Assembly: GCF_002197985.1 (NCBI RefSeq)
Contig: NZ_NBYK01000009.1
Location: forward strand, 13,694-77,693
Length of the DNA stretch: 64,000 nucleotides
Reading direction: 5' to 3'
From: Halopseudomonas aestusnigri
GTDB lineage: Bacteria; Pseudomonadota; Gammaproteobacteria; Pseudomonadales; Pseudomonadaceae
The notes beneath the pieces were generated by a model. It searched no databases. It had not been told where the DNA came from and saw nothing but the letters and a program-made list of their open reading frames with translations. The translations under genes were made by a program, and so were the position numbers. Shown piece after piece: positions 16,856 through 25,639 of this stretch. Position 1 is the first letter of the stretch, and each line of letters opens with the position of its first letter.

Positions 16856-17929
16856 ATGATGAAAAACAAGAAACCTCTGCAAATGGGTTGGTTCTGCCCG
16901 ACCATAGGTGACACCACTGCATTTGGCGACCCAAGCCAGAGTATCCCGCAATCACTTGATCACTTTGAGAAGGTGACCCTGGCTGCTGAGCAGGCTGGGT
17001 TTGAGTACATGCTGATACCGGTAAGTGCCGTTTGCTGGGATGCTTGGGTCACAGCCAGCTACTTGGCGGCCCGTAGCAAAAAAATAAAAATGCTGGTGGC
17101 TTTGAAGCCAGGTCATGTTCATCCCGTCACGCAAGCCAAGATGATCAGCACCTTCGATCAACTGACCAATGGGCGCATTTGCATCAATTTGATTGCGGGG
17201 GTCAGCGAGAAAGATTCTTACGCCGAAGGGCAACTGGTGGCTAAGGAAGATCGCTACGACCAGTTGCTTGAGGAGGTTGAGCTGATGAAGCGCCTCTGGA
17301 CAGAGGAGGGCGTAGAACACCAAGGCCGGTATTTCCATACCCATGGGCCTAAGATAATCCCCAAAACGGTGCAGAAGCCGCATCCGGATTTCTATCTCGG
17401 CGGTGGTTCAGAGCAAGCCGCCGAAATTTCCGCTAAGCACTCCAAGGTCCATCTTTTTTGGGGGGATTACCCTGCACGGATCAAGGAGCAGATCGACGAA
17501 ATGCGCGAACGTGCAGCCAAGTATGGGCGTGCTGATGAAATCGAGTTTGCAATGCGTTTGCAGATCATTTGCCGTGAGTCCGAAGAGGAAGCGTGGGCGG
17601 CCGCTGATTCGTTAATAGCTGGCGCGGAAAACTCGGATTTGGCTGCCACGGTCAAATTGGCGGGTGAGAGCAGTTCAGTCGCTAGCCAGCGAGTTGCGGA
17701 ACTTTCAAAGACTGTAGGCCGAAAGATGACACCTCACCTGTGGACCGGCATCACTGAGGTTCGACCAGGCGCTGGCGTAGCTGTGGTCGGTAATCCTCAG
17801 CAAGTAGCCGATCAGTTGATGGAGTTCGTGGAGGCCGGTTGCAGTGGCTTCTGCCTGTCTGGTTATCCGCACCATGAAGAGGCAGAGCGGTTTGGCCGCC
17901 TCGTCATGCCACTGCTGCGCACTAATTGA
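16856..17929 (+). CDS. SsuD-like FMNH2-dependent (sulfonate) monooxygenase
   Basis: 357 residues, a luciferase-like TIM-barrel. The order of motifs follows alkanesulfonate monooxygenase SsuD from end to end: IPVSAVCWDAW (Cys60, SsuD Cys54), FAMRLQIICRE (Arg234 = Arg226), HLWTGITEVRPGAG (Arg303 = Arg297) and LSGYPHHEEA (Tyr337 = Tyr331). The residue matching SsuD His228 is Gln236, so the active site is altered. Expected chemistry: FMNH2 plus O2 splits a C-S bond, giving sulfite and an aldehyde. It is the first gene of an operon with its flavin reductase. The substrate is unknown; equivalences come from remembered SsuD sequence, not a computed alignment. Confidence 0.85.
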   Translation: MMKNKKPLQMGWFCPTIGDTTAFGDPSQSIPQSLDHFEKVTLAAEQAGFEYMLIPVSAVCWDAWVTASYLAARSKKIKMLVALKPGHVHPVTQAKMISTFDQLTNGRICINLIAGVSEKDSYAEGQLVAKEDRYDQLLEEVELMKRLWTEEGVEHQGRYFHTHGPKIIPKTVQKPHPDFYLGGGSEQAAEISAKHSKVHLFWGDYPARIKEQIDEMRERAAKYGRADEIEFAMRLQIICRESEEEAWAAADSLIAGAENSDLAATVKLAGESSSVASQRVAELSKTVGRKMTPHLWTGITEVRPGAGVAVVGNPQQVADQLMEFVEAGCSGFCLSGYPHHEEAERFGRLVMPLLRTN

Positions 17930-17995
17930 TTGTCAATTGACGACTTTGGGCAACTGAAAGCCGCTGTCAGGTGACTGGCAGCGAGGAGGGTTTTT

Positions 17996-18973
17996 GTGAG
18001 CATATCGAGTCTCGATACGAAACAGTTCCGTCAAGCGCTTGGCTCCTTCACTACTGGCGTCACGATTGTTACCACTTGCGGCCCTGACGGCAACGACTAC
18101 GGCCTCACGGCCAACAGCTTCAACTCAGTATCGATGGATCCACCCATGGTGCTTTGGAGTATTAACAAGGAGTCTTCCTCTGCGCCAGCATTTATGGGAA
18201 GCGATCATTTTGCGGTACATATACTGGCAACCGATCAAGAGTCGCTCTCTAATCGGTTTGCCAAGAGTGGAGCAGATAAGTTCGAGTCTCTGGCGCTTGA
18301 ACGAGGATTCGGCGACGTTCCTCTGCTCGCGGGATGTTCGGCGCGTTTTCAATGTAAGACAAGCTATCAGTACGAAGGCGGCGATCACATCATTTTAGTT
18401 GGTGAGGTTATGGCCTTCGACCGATATGACAGCGCGCCTCTGGTGTTTCATGGTGGCGGTTACCGCAGCTTGCAACCGTCTCCTTCTGGGCCTTCTGACG
18501 CTATTTACGGTGACAACTGGCTTGGCTTCCTATTGGGGAGAGCGTACTACCAATTGCAATTGCCAATTCGCCGGCAGTTGATAGACATGGGCATGCGCGA
18601 AAGTGATTTTGAGCTACTCGCAATACTCAGTTTTAGTGAGGGTAGAAGCCCTGCAGAGCTGAACGCATTGTTCAAGTTTGTTGGTAAGACACTTAGTGAC
18701 GAGCACCTGAGCTTGTGGGTTGATAAAGGACTGCTGGCTGTCGACAACGAGCGCGTGCAGTTCACTGCCGAAGGTCGCCATCTTGCAATTCAGTGGTTGT
18801 CCTTCGCGAAAGCCGCCGAGATGAGCGCTCTAGAGCCACTCAGCTATGACGAATCTCAGCAACTCAAGCTTCTGCTTGGCCGTGTTATTCACAGTACCGG
18901 AGCAGATCTACCTGCACACTGGCGCAAAGAGAATATTTGGCAGGAAAACAACATCTGGAAGCAGCAAGGTTAG
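17996..18973 (+). CDS. Flavin reductase with fused winged-helix C-terminal domain
   Basis: 325 residues from GTG 17996, preceded by GAGGAGGG. Residues 8-165 form a split-barrel flavin reductase (FRQALGSFTTGVTIVTT, GLTANSFNSVSMDPPMVLWSI, FAVHILATDQESLSNRFA). Residues 190-310 resemble a MarR-type winged helix (IRRQLIDMGMRESDFELLAILS, VDNERVQFTAEGRHLAIQWLS). The same fusion is known in the C1 reductase of p-hydroxyphenylacetate hydroxylase, where the tail controls activity by substrate binding. Here it should supply reduced FMN to the SsuD-like oxygenase encoded 66 bases upstream. Confidence 0.85.
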   Translation: MSISSLDTKQFRQALGSFTTGVTIVTTCGPDGNDYGLTANSFNSVSMDPPMVLWSINKESSSAPAFMGSDHFAVHILATDQESLSNRFAKSGADKFESLALERGFGDVPLLAGCSARFQCKTSYQYEGGDHIILVGEVMAFDRYDSAPLVFHGGGYRSLQPSPSGPSDAIYGDNWLGFLLGRAYYQLQLPIRRQLIDMGMRESDFELLAILSFSEGRSPAELNALFKFVGKTLSDEHLSLWVDKGLLAVDNERVQFTAEGRHLAIQWLSFAKAAEMSALEPLSYDESQQLKLLLGRVIHSTGADLPAHWRKENIWQENNIWKQQG

Positions 18974-19060
18974 TTAAGCCACATCAGTTATAGAGCAGTA
19001 CTGCGCGCCATGCACCGCGGCGTGCAGCCTACAAAAACAAAATTTTGAGGTGCGAGGTCG

Positions 19061-20467
19061 ATGCCTAACTCGACAGTTCTCCAGTCCACAGCCCTTGAAG
19101 AGCAGATGTTAACTAGCTCAAGACGGGCCAACTACGCTCTGATGGTACTGTTGCTTGCATACGTTTTTTCAATCATGGATCGGCAAATTCTTACTTTGCT
19201 GGTTGGCCCTATCCAGCAAGCACTAGGCGTCAACGACGCATGGATGGGCATGTTGCATGGATTCACTTTTGCTGCCTTTTACTCCTTGGTGGGGTTACCG
19301 ATTGCGCGTTTGATTGACCGCGGAAATCGCCGTCTGATTATGGCGATAGGTATTGGGCTCTGGTGCATGGCCACTGCAGCGGGCGGGTTGGCAACAGACT
19401 TTTGGCACCTGATGGTGTCACGAATCGGCGTTGCAGCTGGAGAGGCTGTGCTACTACCTGGAGCAGTGTCTCTGATCAGTGACCTATTCGCCCCTAGTAA
19501 GCGCGACCGGGCCCTAGGGGTGTTTGGCGCCGGTGGGCCTGTCGGTGCTGGCATTGGTTTATTTGCCACGGGTTTGGTGTTGGGCTTTTTTACCGCACAC
19601 CCCCTGACTCTACCTTATTTGGGAACTTTGGCACCCTGGCAAGCGACTCTGATGTCGATAGGACTGCCCGGGCTGTTACTTCTCTTGCTGATGATGGGTG
19701 TACCTGAGCCGCGAGAGCGCCGCAAAAAAGTGTCTGCTCCGTTTCAGAATTCCGGCAAGGGGGTGCCGCTGACAGAGGTTGCGGCTTACTTAAAGTTGAA
19801 TCGGCGCACAATAGGCTCTGTTGTGCTTGCTAGCGGCTGTTACTACGCCGCTGTGTATGGCAGTAGTGCGTGGGTACCTAGCTATTTGGTTCGTCAGTTT
19901 GGCTGGACCTATGCCGAAGCTGGGACGGTAATGGGGCTGATGATGTGCATTTGTGCGCCCCTGGGGGTGTTGGGGGCTAGCTGGTACGGTGGGTTCTTGC
20001 GTCAACGCGGTAAGCCAGATGGCAATCTGCGCGTAGCCTTCATAGCCAGCCTGGCGTTGCCGCTACTTGCCTCCTTTGTCTTACTTGCGCCATCGTCCAC
20101 TGCCGCGCTGCCCTTTTTAGCGCTAACCGCCGGTATCTGGACGTGTCTGTTCGGTGTCGGCCCAGCGATGATGGTGGAAATCACTCCTGCCCCAATGCGT
20201 GGCCAAGCAATTGCTTTGTTCACTGGGGTGCTAAACCTTCTCGGCGCTGGGATCGGCCCAGTGATGGTCGGGGTCATTACGGACTATTTGTTTGGCGACC
20301 CGCTGGCTATCCGCTACTCCATACTGATCGTGACCTTGGGCGCCTGCTCTTTGGCTGCCCTGTTATACCGCAGCGGCTTTAGCGGTTATCAGCGCACCGT
20401 TCAGCAGGCAAATACCTGGTCGCCCATTTCAGCTCACAACACCCGCGCTACTCTCGCTGCCGACTGA
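19061..20467 (+). CDS. MFS transporter (spinster-like branch)
   Basis: 468 residues, twelve membrane segments. Start region NYALMVLLLAYVFSIMDRQILTLLVGPIQ and the loop GLPIARLIDRGNRRLIM are the typical D-R and G-x-x-x-D-R-x-x-R signatures of the major facilitator superfamily, closest in style to spinster-like carriers. It is the third gene of the monooxygenase operon, so it is probably the uptake carrier for the organosulfur or other substrate. The next gene starts 7 bases after its stop. Confidence 0.85.
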   Translation: MPNSTVLQSTALEEQMLTSSRRANYALMVLLLAYVFSIMDRQILTLLVGPIQQALGVNDAWMGMLHGFTFAAFYSLVGLPIARLIDRGNRRLIMAIGIGLWCMATAAGGLATDFWHLMVSRIGVAAGEAVLLPGAVSLISDLFAPSKRDRALGVFGAGGPVGAGIGLFATGLVLGFFTAHPLTLPYLGTLAPWQATLMSIGLPGLLLLLLMMGVPEPRERRKKVSAPFQNSGKGVPLTEVAAYLKLNRRTIGSVVLASGCYYAAVYGSSAWVPSYLVRQFGWTYAEAGTVMGLMMCICAPLGVLGASWYGGFLRQRGKPDGNLRVAFIASLALPLLASFVLLAPSSTAALPFLALTAGIWTCLFGVGPAMMVEITPAPMRGQAIALFTGVLNLLGAGIGPVMVGVITDYLFGDPLAIRYSILIVTLGACSLAALLYRSGFSGYQRTVQQANTWSPISAHNTRATLAAD

Positions 20468-20474
20468 GGAGTTT

Positions 20475-20888
20475 ATGACGAGCACCAAAGGAAGTTGCCT
20501 CTGCGGCGCTATTACTTACGCAAGCGAAAGCACATCAATGAGCACCGCCATTTGTCATTGCCGAGATTGCCAGAGGCAGTCTGGCGGTGCCTTCTCGGTG
20601 AATGTGCTGGTGCCCTCGGAGGGCTTTGCTGTGGCGGGAAAGGGGCTGAGCCACTATTCCAAAACTGGCAGCAGCGGCCTGCCAGCAAAACGCCATTTTT
20701 GTTCTAACTGTGGCTCCGCACTGTATTCAGAGATTGCTTTCATGCCGGGTGTAGTACTGCTCAAAGCTGGAAGCTTAATGGACACCTGCTCCGTCCAGCC
20801 GTCCATGCATCTTTGGTGCGGTTCAGCCATGACATGGGTTGAAATTGATCGGAGTTTGCCCTGTTTTGAATTTGAGGCCTGCGACTGA
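20475..20888 (+). CDS. GFA (CENP-V-like) zinc protein
   Basis: 137 residues with the complete GFA zinc ligands: GSCLCGAITY, ICHCRDCQRQSGGAFS and FCSNCGSALYSE. The fold occurs in glutathione-dependent formaldehyde-activating enzymes and many proteins of unknown activity. Tightly spaced after the MFS gene (7 bases, AGGAG before the ATG). In this operon it could handle the aldehyde released by a desulfonating monooxygenase; that is an inference from context. Confidence 0.88.
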   Translation: MTSTKGSCLCGAITYASESTSMSTAICHCRDCQRQSGGAFSVNVLVPSEGFAVAGKGLSHYSKTGSSGLPAKRHFCSNCGSALYSEIAFMPGVVLLKAGSLMDTCSVQPSMHLWCGSAMTWVEIDRSLPCFEFEACD

Positions 20889-20938
20889 ACGCATGACGTT
20901 GCGTCCCCAATGGTGCCTCTACCGAGACTGGTTTGGAT

Positions 20939-21991
20939 ATGGCTAATATGAACAAAAGCGGGGGCTGTCTACCCGATACTACGATACGTGAGCGGTTGCT
21001 TGTACGTATCACTCAGATAATGCCTGGGCTGATGATCAGCGTTGCCATTGCTATGGCGTCAGCGTTTATTGCTGACCACTACGGCGGCCCCACTCTATTG
21101 TATGCACTGCTATTCGGGATGACTTTTCACTTTCTTTTAGATGATGGCCGCTGCCTACCAGGTATCGAGTTTGCGTCTCGCACGCTTCTGCGTATAGGCG
21201 TGGCCTTGCTCGGCGTGCGGATCACTGTAGAGCAGATCGGCTCTTTAGGGCTGCAAACAGTGCTTGCGGCGGTCGTCGCGGTCACGGCGACTATTTGTGT
21301 TGGATGGTGTTGCGCGAAGCTGCTTGGGCAGCGCTCGGACCTTGGGGTTTTGACGGGGGGCGCGGTTGCTATTTGCGGAGCATCGGCAGCACTTGCAATC
21401 TCTGCGGTGCTCCCTAAACACGAACATAGTGAGCGCGATACGCTATTAACCGTTGTTGGCGTTACGAGCTTGTCGACCGTTGCGATGATCAGCTATCCCA
21501 TTTTGTGCAAGCTGCTTGGATTTGACCCAGAGCAAACGGGTGTATTTTTAGGTGGAACTATCCACGATGTGGCGCAAGTAGTTGGTGCGGGGTATATGAT
21601 TTCGCCTGCTTCCGGTGATATCGCGACGGTGGTGAAGTTGCTGCGCGTAGCGTTGCTGGTGCCGGCTGTTATCGTTATCGCGTGGCTGTTTCGACGCCAT
21701 CATTTGGTCGGCGAGTTCGATAACAAGCAGCGTCGTATGCCCTTGTTACCAGGGTTTCTTGTGGTTTTTTTGCTTCTGGTTGCGGCCAACAGCACTGGAG
21801 TGTTGCCTGAGCTGTTAACCGGTACCTTGGGGGACTTATCACGTAGTTTCCTGGTAGTGGCCATAGCTGCGTTGGGCGTGAAGACCTCGCTGAAAACTCT
21901 TTCTATGGTTGGTTGGCGCCCAGTTCTCATGCTTGCTATCGAAACCATTTTTCTTGCGCTGCTCGTACTTGGACTCATGAGCCTTGCTTAA
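20939..21991 (+). CDS. YeiH/UPF0324-family putative sulfate/sulfite exporter
   Basis: About 350 residues, ten membrane segments, full length. Family blocks include LLFGMTFHFLLDD, ASRTLLRIGVALLGVRIT, GAVAICGASAALAISAVLP and GGTIHDVAQVVGAG. Start is either TTG 20933 or ATG 20939; ATG is preferred. The family is annotated as putative sulfate exporters. Placed last in the monooxygenase operon, export of sulfite or sulfate after C-S cleavage would fit well. Confidence 0.88.
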   Translation: MANMNKSGGCLPDTTIRERLLVRITQIMPGLMISVAIAMASAFIADHYGGPTLLYALLFGMTFHFLLDDGRCLPGIEFASRTLLRIGVALLGVRITVEQIGSLGLQTVLAAVVAVTATICVGWCCAKLLGQRSDLGVLTGGAVAICGASAALAISAVLPKHEHSERDTLLTVVGVTSLSTVAMISYPILCKLLGFDPEQTGVFLGGTIHDVAQVVGAGYMISPASGDIATVVKLLRVALLVPAVIVIAWLFRRHHLVGEFDNKQRRMPLLPGFLVVFLLLVAANSTGVLPELLTGTLGDLSRSFLVVAIAALGVKTSLKTLSMVGWRPVLMLAIETIFLALLVLGLMSLA

Positions 21992-22190
21992 TAAACGCTG
22001 ATCGGGGCTCTTTGTTCTCTCGTCCGCGATGAGATTGTTTTTTTGTACAAAGCTATTGCGTACCTTGTATGTGGTGACTGCATCGTAAGCGTACGGGGAA
22101 TACACCTTGCGTCGATCAGCTCGGAATCCACTGATGGGGCAGCAGTTGCTCGGTAATCCCCCCATTTTTAGTGCTCACCAGAAGTAGAGG

Positions 22191-23024
22191 TCAGGCCACG
22201 AGAGCCAACTTCTGTTTGGGGGTGATGCCACCCAGGGCCATGTTTGGCCGTTCGTGATTGTATATCCATACCCAGCGCGTTGCATGCTCCTGCACCTCGG
22301 CGATGGACTCGAACAAGTAATGCCCCAGCCAGTCATAACGCACCGTGCGGTTGTAGCGCTCGACGTAGGCGTTCTGCTGTGGATTACCGGGCTGGATACG
22401 CTCCAGTCGAATGCCGTGCTTTTCCGCCCATAGCACGAGCTTGCTGCTGATGTATTCCGGGCCATTGTCGCTGCGGATAACTTGCGGCTTGCCACACCAC
22501 TCGATCACTTGATCCAGTGCGCGCACCACCCGCTCTGCCGGCAATGACAGGTCGATATTCATGGTCAGGGCCTCGCGGTTGAAGTCGTCGATCAGGTTGA
22601 ACAGGCGGAAGCTGCGACCGTCGGCCAACTGATCGTGCATGAAGTCCATCGACCAGCAGTGATTGATTGCCTCCGGCACAGGCAGTGGCTCGGGCTTCTC
22701 TCGCACGATGCGCTTGCGCGGCTTGATCCGCAGGTTCAACTCAAGCTCCCGATATATCCGATACACCCGTTTGTGATTCCAGCGATAACCTTTCACGTTA
22801 CGCAGATACAGGAAGCACAGGCCGAAACCCCAGTTGCGTTGGTTATGTGTGAGTCGGATTAGGTGATCGGCGATCTCGGCATTTTCTTCCGACAACCGTG
22901 GCTGGTAGCGATAGCAGGTCGTGCTGATGCCAAACGACACACACGCCAGTTTGATGCTGACCTTGCCTGAGGCAGCCGCGTGTTGCGCCATCTCTCGTCG
23001 CCGAGATGGCTTCACCACTTTTTT
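22191..23024 (-). CDS. IS3 transposase OrfB (made by frameshift with OrfA)
   Basis: The conserved part begins at [14 protein letters not shown] just after the slippery A6G run and runs about 275 residues to KQKLALVA. The DDE core is visible: [11 protein letters not shown] (Asp), [11 protein letters not shown] (Asp) and [16 protein letters not shown] (Glu). No independent start with a ribosome site is evident, so it is likely expressed as the OrfAB fusion. It appears intact. Confidence 0.88.
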   Translation of the reverse strand, partial: KKVVKPSRRREMAQHAAASGKVSIKLACVSFGISTTCYRYQPRLSEENAEIADHLIRLTHNQRNWGFGLCFLYLRNVKGYRWNHKRVYRIYRELELNLRIKPRKRIVREKPEPLPVPEAINHCWSMDFMHDQLADGRSFRLFNLIDDFNREALTMNIDLSLPAERVVRALDQVIEWCGKPQVIRSDNGPEYISSKLVLWAEKHGIRLERIQPGNPQQNAYVERYNRTVRYDWLGHYLFESIAEVQEHATRWVWIYNHERPNMALGGITPKQKLALVA

Positions 23025-23278
23025 GCCATCGCCTCCTGGATGATCTCGGCCTTCAGGCGCTCCTCGGCATACATCTTCTTCAGACGACGATTCTCCTCCT
23101 CCAGCTCGCGCAGTCGAGCCATTAACGAGACGTCCATGCCACCGAACTTGGCGCGCCATTTGTAGAAGGTCGCCGAACTGATGCCATGCTCGCGGCACAG
23201 TTCAGGCACGGGGCTGCCGACTTCAGCCTGCTTGAGGATGGCGATGATTTGACTGTCCGAAAAACGCGATGTCTTCAC
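23012..23278 (-). CDS. IS3 transposase OrfA
   Basis: 88 residues with helix-turn-helix ([34 protein letters not shown]) and leucine-zipper region ([21 protein letters not shown]). It ends at AMAKKW, where the A6G run at 23024-23018 (minus strand) permits a -1 shift into OrfB, as is usual for IS3 elements. Confidence 0.9.
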   Translation of the reverse strand: MKTSRFSDSQIIAILKQAEVGSPVPELCREHGISSATFYKWRAKFGGMDVSLMARLRELEEENRRLKKMYAEERLKAEIIQEAMAKKW

Positions 23279-23348
23279 GCAAAATTTCCTTGATCCGATT
23301 AGGAGAAAATTCTACTTCTGACGAGGGCTGATTTCAGGGGGGATTACC

Positions 23349-23716
23349 CCGCGATCGAGCATGAATGCGCCGCCGTGAAAGCGCGGTGTCCACGGTGATC
23401 CCCAGAATTTTACCCCGTCGATTTCTATCCCTCTGTCCTGAAGGTAGTAGGTGCTTGGGAGCAGCTTTGGGATCAGGTCAGGGTACTTTTCGATCGCGTC
23501 GTCGTGATTGCCAGCAACCAAGATCTTGTGGCGATGGGGTTGTGCTTCAAACCATTCAGCAAAGGCTTCAAGGGATTTCACGCTGCCGGAGCCGAGGCAG
23601 TCGCCGGCGTGAATAAGAACATCACCGTCTGGCAGTGGCGGAAGAGACTGATGGAGCCCGTGCGTGTCTGAGATACACACGCAGGCGAGGGCGCATTGTC
23701 CTGATGTACTTGTCAT
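23349..23716 (-). pseudogene. Metallophosphoesterase, 3' end removed by the IS3 element
   Basis: The frame from ATG 23716 gives about 122 genuine residues. Motifs of calcineurin-like phosphoesterases are present: CISDTHG (metal ligands), DVLIHAGDCLGSGS, LVAGNHDD. GVKFWGSPWTPRFHGGAFM is followed by the insertion at 23348, after which the frame reads IS sequence and stops. Family members are usually about 180 to 220 residues, so the distal histidine ligands are lost. The gene is most likely dead. Confidence 0.85.
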
Positions 23717-23818
23717 CGCGCCAAGCTCCCCCGCAAAGGTTAGGCATCAACGTAGATTGATGGTGGTCCGATGCGCGTTGCTCAATCGAGCCTTCGTGCT
23801 GCTTTGGTGCGCAACGGC

Positions 23819-24073
23819 CTACTGCTCAAGGGCTGCCAGCTCTGCTTCGAAGCGGCTGACAAAGTCCAGCAGGCTGATGTTCAGTACGTCGCAAATATCC
23901 CTCAGTTGGATCAGGTCAAGTCGGCGCGAGCCACGCTCCATATCGCTCACGAAGGATTGTGGGCGGTTTAGAGCCCTAGCGAATTCACCCTGAGTCATTC
24001 CTGACTCCGTCCGGTATTGCCTGAGCAGGCGCAGCAGTACCAGATTTTCGTTCCTGTAAATCGAGCTACCCAT
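23819..24073 (-). CDS. Small XRE-family DNA-binding protein
   Basis: 84 residues from ATG 24073 (a GTG at 24082 is an alternative). Helix-turn-helix LLRQYRTESGMTQGEFARALNRPQSFVSDMERGSRRLDLIQLRDIC fills residues 15-60, followed by a short helix (ISLLDFVSRFEAELAALEQ). It is divergent from the 154-residue gene at 24183 across a 109-base AT-rich gap and may control the following small-gene run. Confidence 0.88.
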   Translation of the reverse strand: MGSSIYRNENLVLLRLLRQYRTESGMTQGEFARALNRPQSFVSDMERGSRRLDLIQLRDICDVLNISLLDFVSRFEAELAALEQ

Positions 24074-24182
24074 GAGTTGCACCTGGATCCTTGACAGGCG
24101 GTCACTCTATATCTATCTTTCAGTTTTATGAATAACTGGTATTCAGATATTCAGATTAAAATATAACGAATAGGAGGCGTCA

Positions 24183-24647
24183 ATGCCTGAGCATGAAGAG
24201 GTGGGTTTCAGAGAGCTGGTTGAAGAGATCGTCGAGTGGCAGGTGAGGCTTATTCAGCCGGAACGCAGTGCCAGGGAGGCGTGCGCGATATCGGTAATCG
24301 CCGAGGTATTCGAGCTGAACCCTATTGATCCCCGTGACAAGACTGTGAAGCGACTGTACTCGGCGAGTGAGTTGTTGGACCAAGTGACGGATGTGCTTGA
24401 AGACCCGGATTTGGACGAGGCGCTGTATCTGAACCATTTGCTCAGCGCGTTGAAAGATCACCGTGAACGCTGCACAGATCCGGGATACGAGGGATTTGGA
24501 GCCTGGTGTGACAGGCTTGTTGCCGAGGCTGATTTGCCACATCGGGAGCTGGGAAGCGATGGCGTTTTGGAGATGAAGCGTCTGCTGCGTAGCGAACTGC
24601 GAAGAAGAAAAAGCCCAGTCATAAAAATAAGCCCAGTCGTGAAGTAG
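24183..24647 (+). CDS. Acidic helical protein of unknown function
   Basis: 154 residues with a strong ribosome site (AGGAGG, 6 bases before the ATG). It is rich in Glu, Asp and Leu, predicted mostly helical, with no signal peptide or membrane segment, and ends in a basic tail (RSELRRRKSP). I do not recognise the family. It is the first plus-strand gene opposite the XRE regulator. Confidence 0.75.
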   Translation: MPEHEEVGFRELVEEIVEWQVRLIQPERSAREACAISVIAEVFELNPIDPRDKTVKRLYSASELLDQVTDVLEDPDLDEALYLNHLLSALKDHRERCTDPGYEGFGAWCDRLVAEADLPHRELGSDGVLEMKRLLRSELRRRKSPVIKISPVVK

Positions 24648-24754
24648 TGCTGACAGCTCTTGAGTCGGCTGGGCTCAGAGTAAGCGGTGCTGGCTTGCCT
24701 TCTTTCTAGGTTCGTCAGCGCTGTGCACAATGAGTTTGATGTGGAGATGCTGCT

Positions 24755-25153
24755 ATGGATCTAACAAAAGCAATCGAGACACTGTTACACGGCCCAGGTG
24801 AGCCTATGGCTGGGAGCATGATGACAAACGATGAGGCGCTGGAATATAGCCGTGCGACCTTCAACGGTGCTCCCTTCTGTCTGGTTCGTAATTGGATTTG
24901 GGTGGAGCTGGAGGTGTCGGAAGGGCGGCGAGATGATCTGGCGGCTATGCAGCTACATCCGGTTGTTCTGTATGCCCACTCGATTGTGTATGACTCCTCG
25001 CGTCGCTGGGATGTAGGTGACTTTGTACGGACCACGCTGCTGCATGAGTTCACGGATGGCTTCGTTTTTCGTACGAAGAATACCCACTACGTGTTGCTGG
25101 GAGATGGATTGTGTAAGCAGGCACATCCCAAAACACTTGCTCTGAATCACTGA
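24755..25153 (+). CDS. DUF6957-family protein
   Basis: 132 residues. The block FCLVRNWIWVELEVS (about 41-55), PVVLYAHSIVYDSSRRWDVGDFVRTT and FTDGFVFRTKNTHYVLLGDG matches the DUF6957 family of pseudomonad proteins as I remember it. No catalytic motif is apparent and function is unknown. The next gene, 44 bases away, repeats the pattern of its C-terminal block, suggesting a related pair. Confidence 0.8.
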   Translation: MDLTKAIETLLHGPGEPMAGSMMTNDEALEYSRATFNGAPFCLVRNWIWVELEVSEGRRDDLAAMQLHPVVLYAHSIVYDSSRRWDVGDFVRTTLLHEFTDGFVFRTKNTHYVLLGDGLCKQAHPKTLALNH

Positions 25154-25197
25154 ATCAAGGCCAGCCATGTCGCTCAGCAGAAAGCAGGGCTTAGCTG

Positions 25198-25599
25198 GTG
25201 GAACGGTGGTTAGACCTGCGCAGCGCGGTGCTTGAGGGTGGTCTTTTGAAAATATCCAGCTACTCCCGAAAGCGGCTCTATCAGGCAACAGGGCTTTGGT
25301 TTGGGCGCCCGGTTACAGGCTACCTTCTTGGGGCCCGTATCGCTGCTCGATCTGCTTTTGGAAGGGTGTTCGCTCATGAAAAAGCAGACAGGTTCGGGCG
25401 TTTTGCCAATGGGCACCGAATCATAACCTCAGACATCTTGAGAGCGGAGAAGCTAAATGATTTCTGGGTGCTTCGAACCAAGAGCGGCAGCCTTTACGTC
25501 GTGGTGACGTTTGACGCGGCTGGTGGCAGGCGCTCTCTCGATGCGTTCTTTTCTCTTGACCCAGCGGTGCTGCAGTTCACGCCTGCTCGGTTGCATTAG
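25198..25599 (+). CDS. Hypothetical protein resembling its DUF6957 neighbour
   Basis: 133 residues from a GTG at 25198. The segment GHRIITSDILRAEKLNDFW followed by VLRTKSGSLYVVVTF parallels GDFVRTTLLHEFTDGFVFRTKNTHYVLLG of the preceding gene, so the two are probably distant relatives. The N-terminal part (ATGLWFGRPVTGYLLGARIAAR) is basic and has no known motif. The start is uncertain because no strong ribosome site is visible. Confidence 0.65.
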   Translation: MERWLDLRSAVLEGGLLKISSYSRKRLYQATGLWFGRPVTGYLLGARIAARSAFGRVFAHEKADRFGRFANGHRIITSDILRAEKLNDFWVLRTKSGSLYVVVTFDAAGGRRSLDAFFSLDPAVLQFTPARLH

Positions 25600-25639
25600 C
25601 ATCCGGACCTTGTGCCGGGATCCGTTGTGAGGTTTAGGC

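Larger units (their letters stand above)
22152..23348 (-). mobile_element. IS3-family insertion sequence, about 1.2 kb
   Basis: The ends share GGTAATCCCCCC (22152-22163) and GGGGGGATTACC (23337-23348) as inverted repeats, and CAGAAGTAGA recurs inverted about 28 bases further in on both sides. Two overlapping frames encode OrfA and OrfB. No obvious short target duplication was found at the edges. It has cut off the 3' part of a metallophosphoesterase gene at 23349. Confidence 0.85.

Noticed and set aside
21839-22165. Minus-strand frame spanning the yeiH end and the IS3 edge
   Set aside because: Overlaps yeiH in antisense and crosses into the IS terminal repeat; no similarity to the missing phosphoesterase end.
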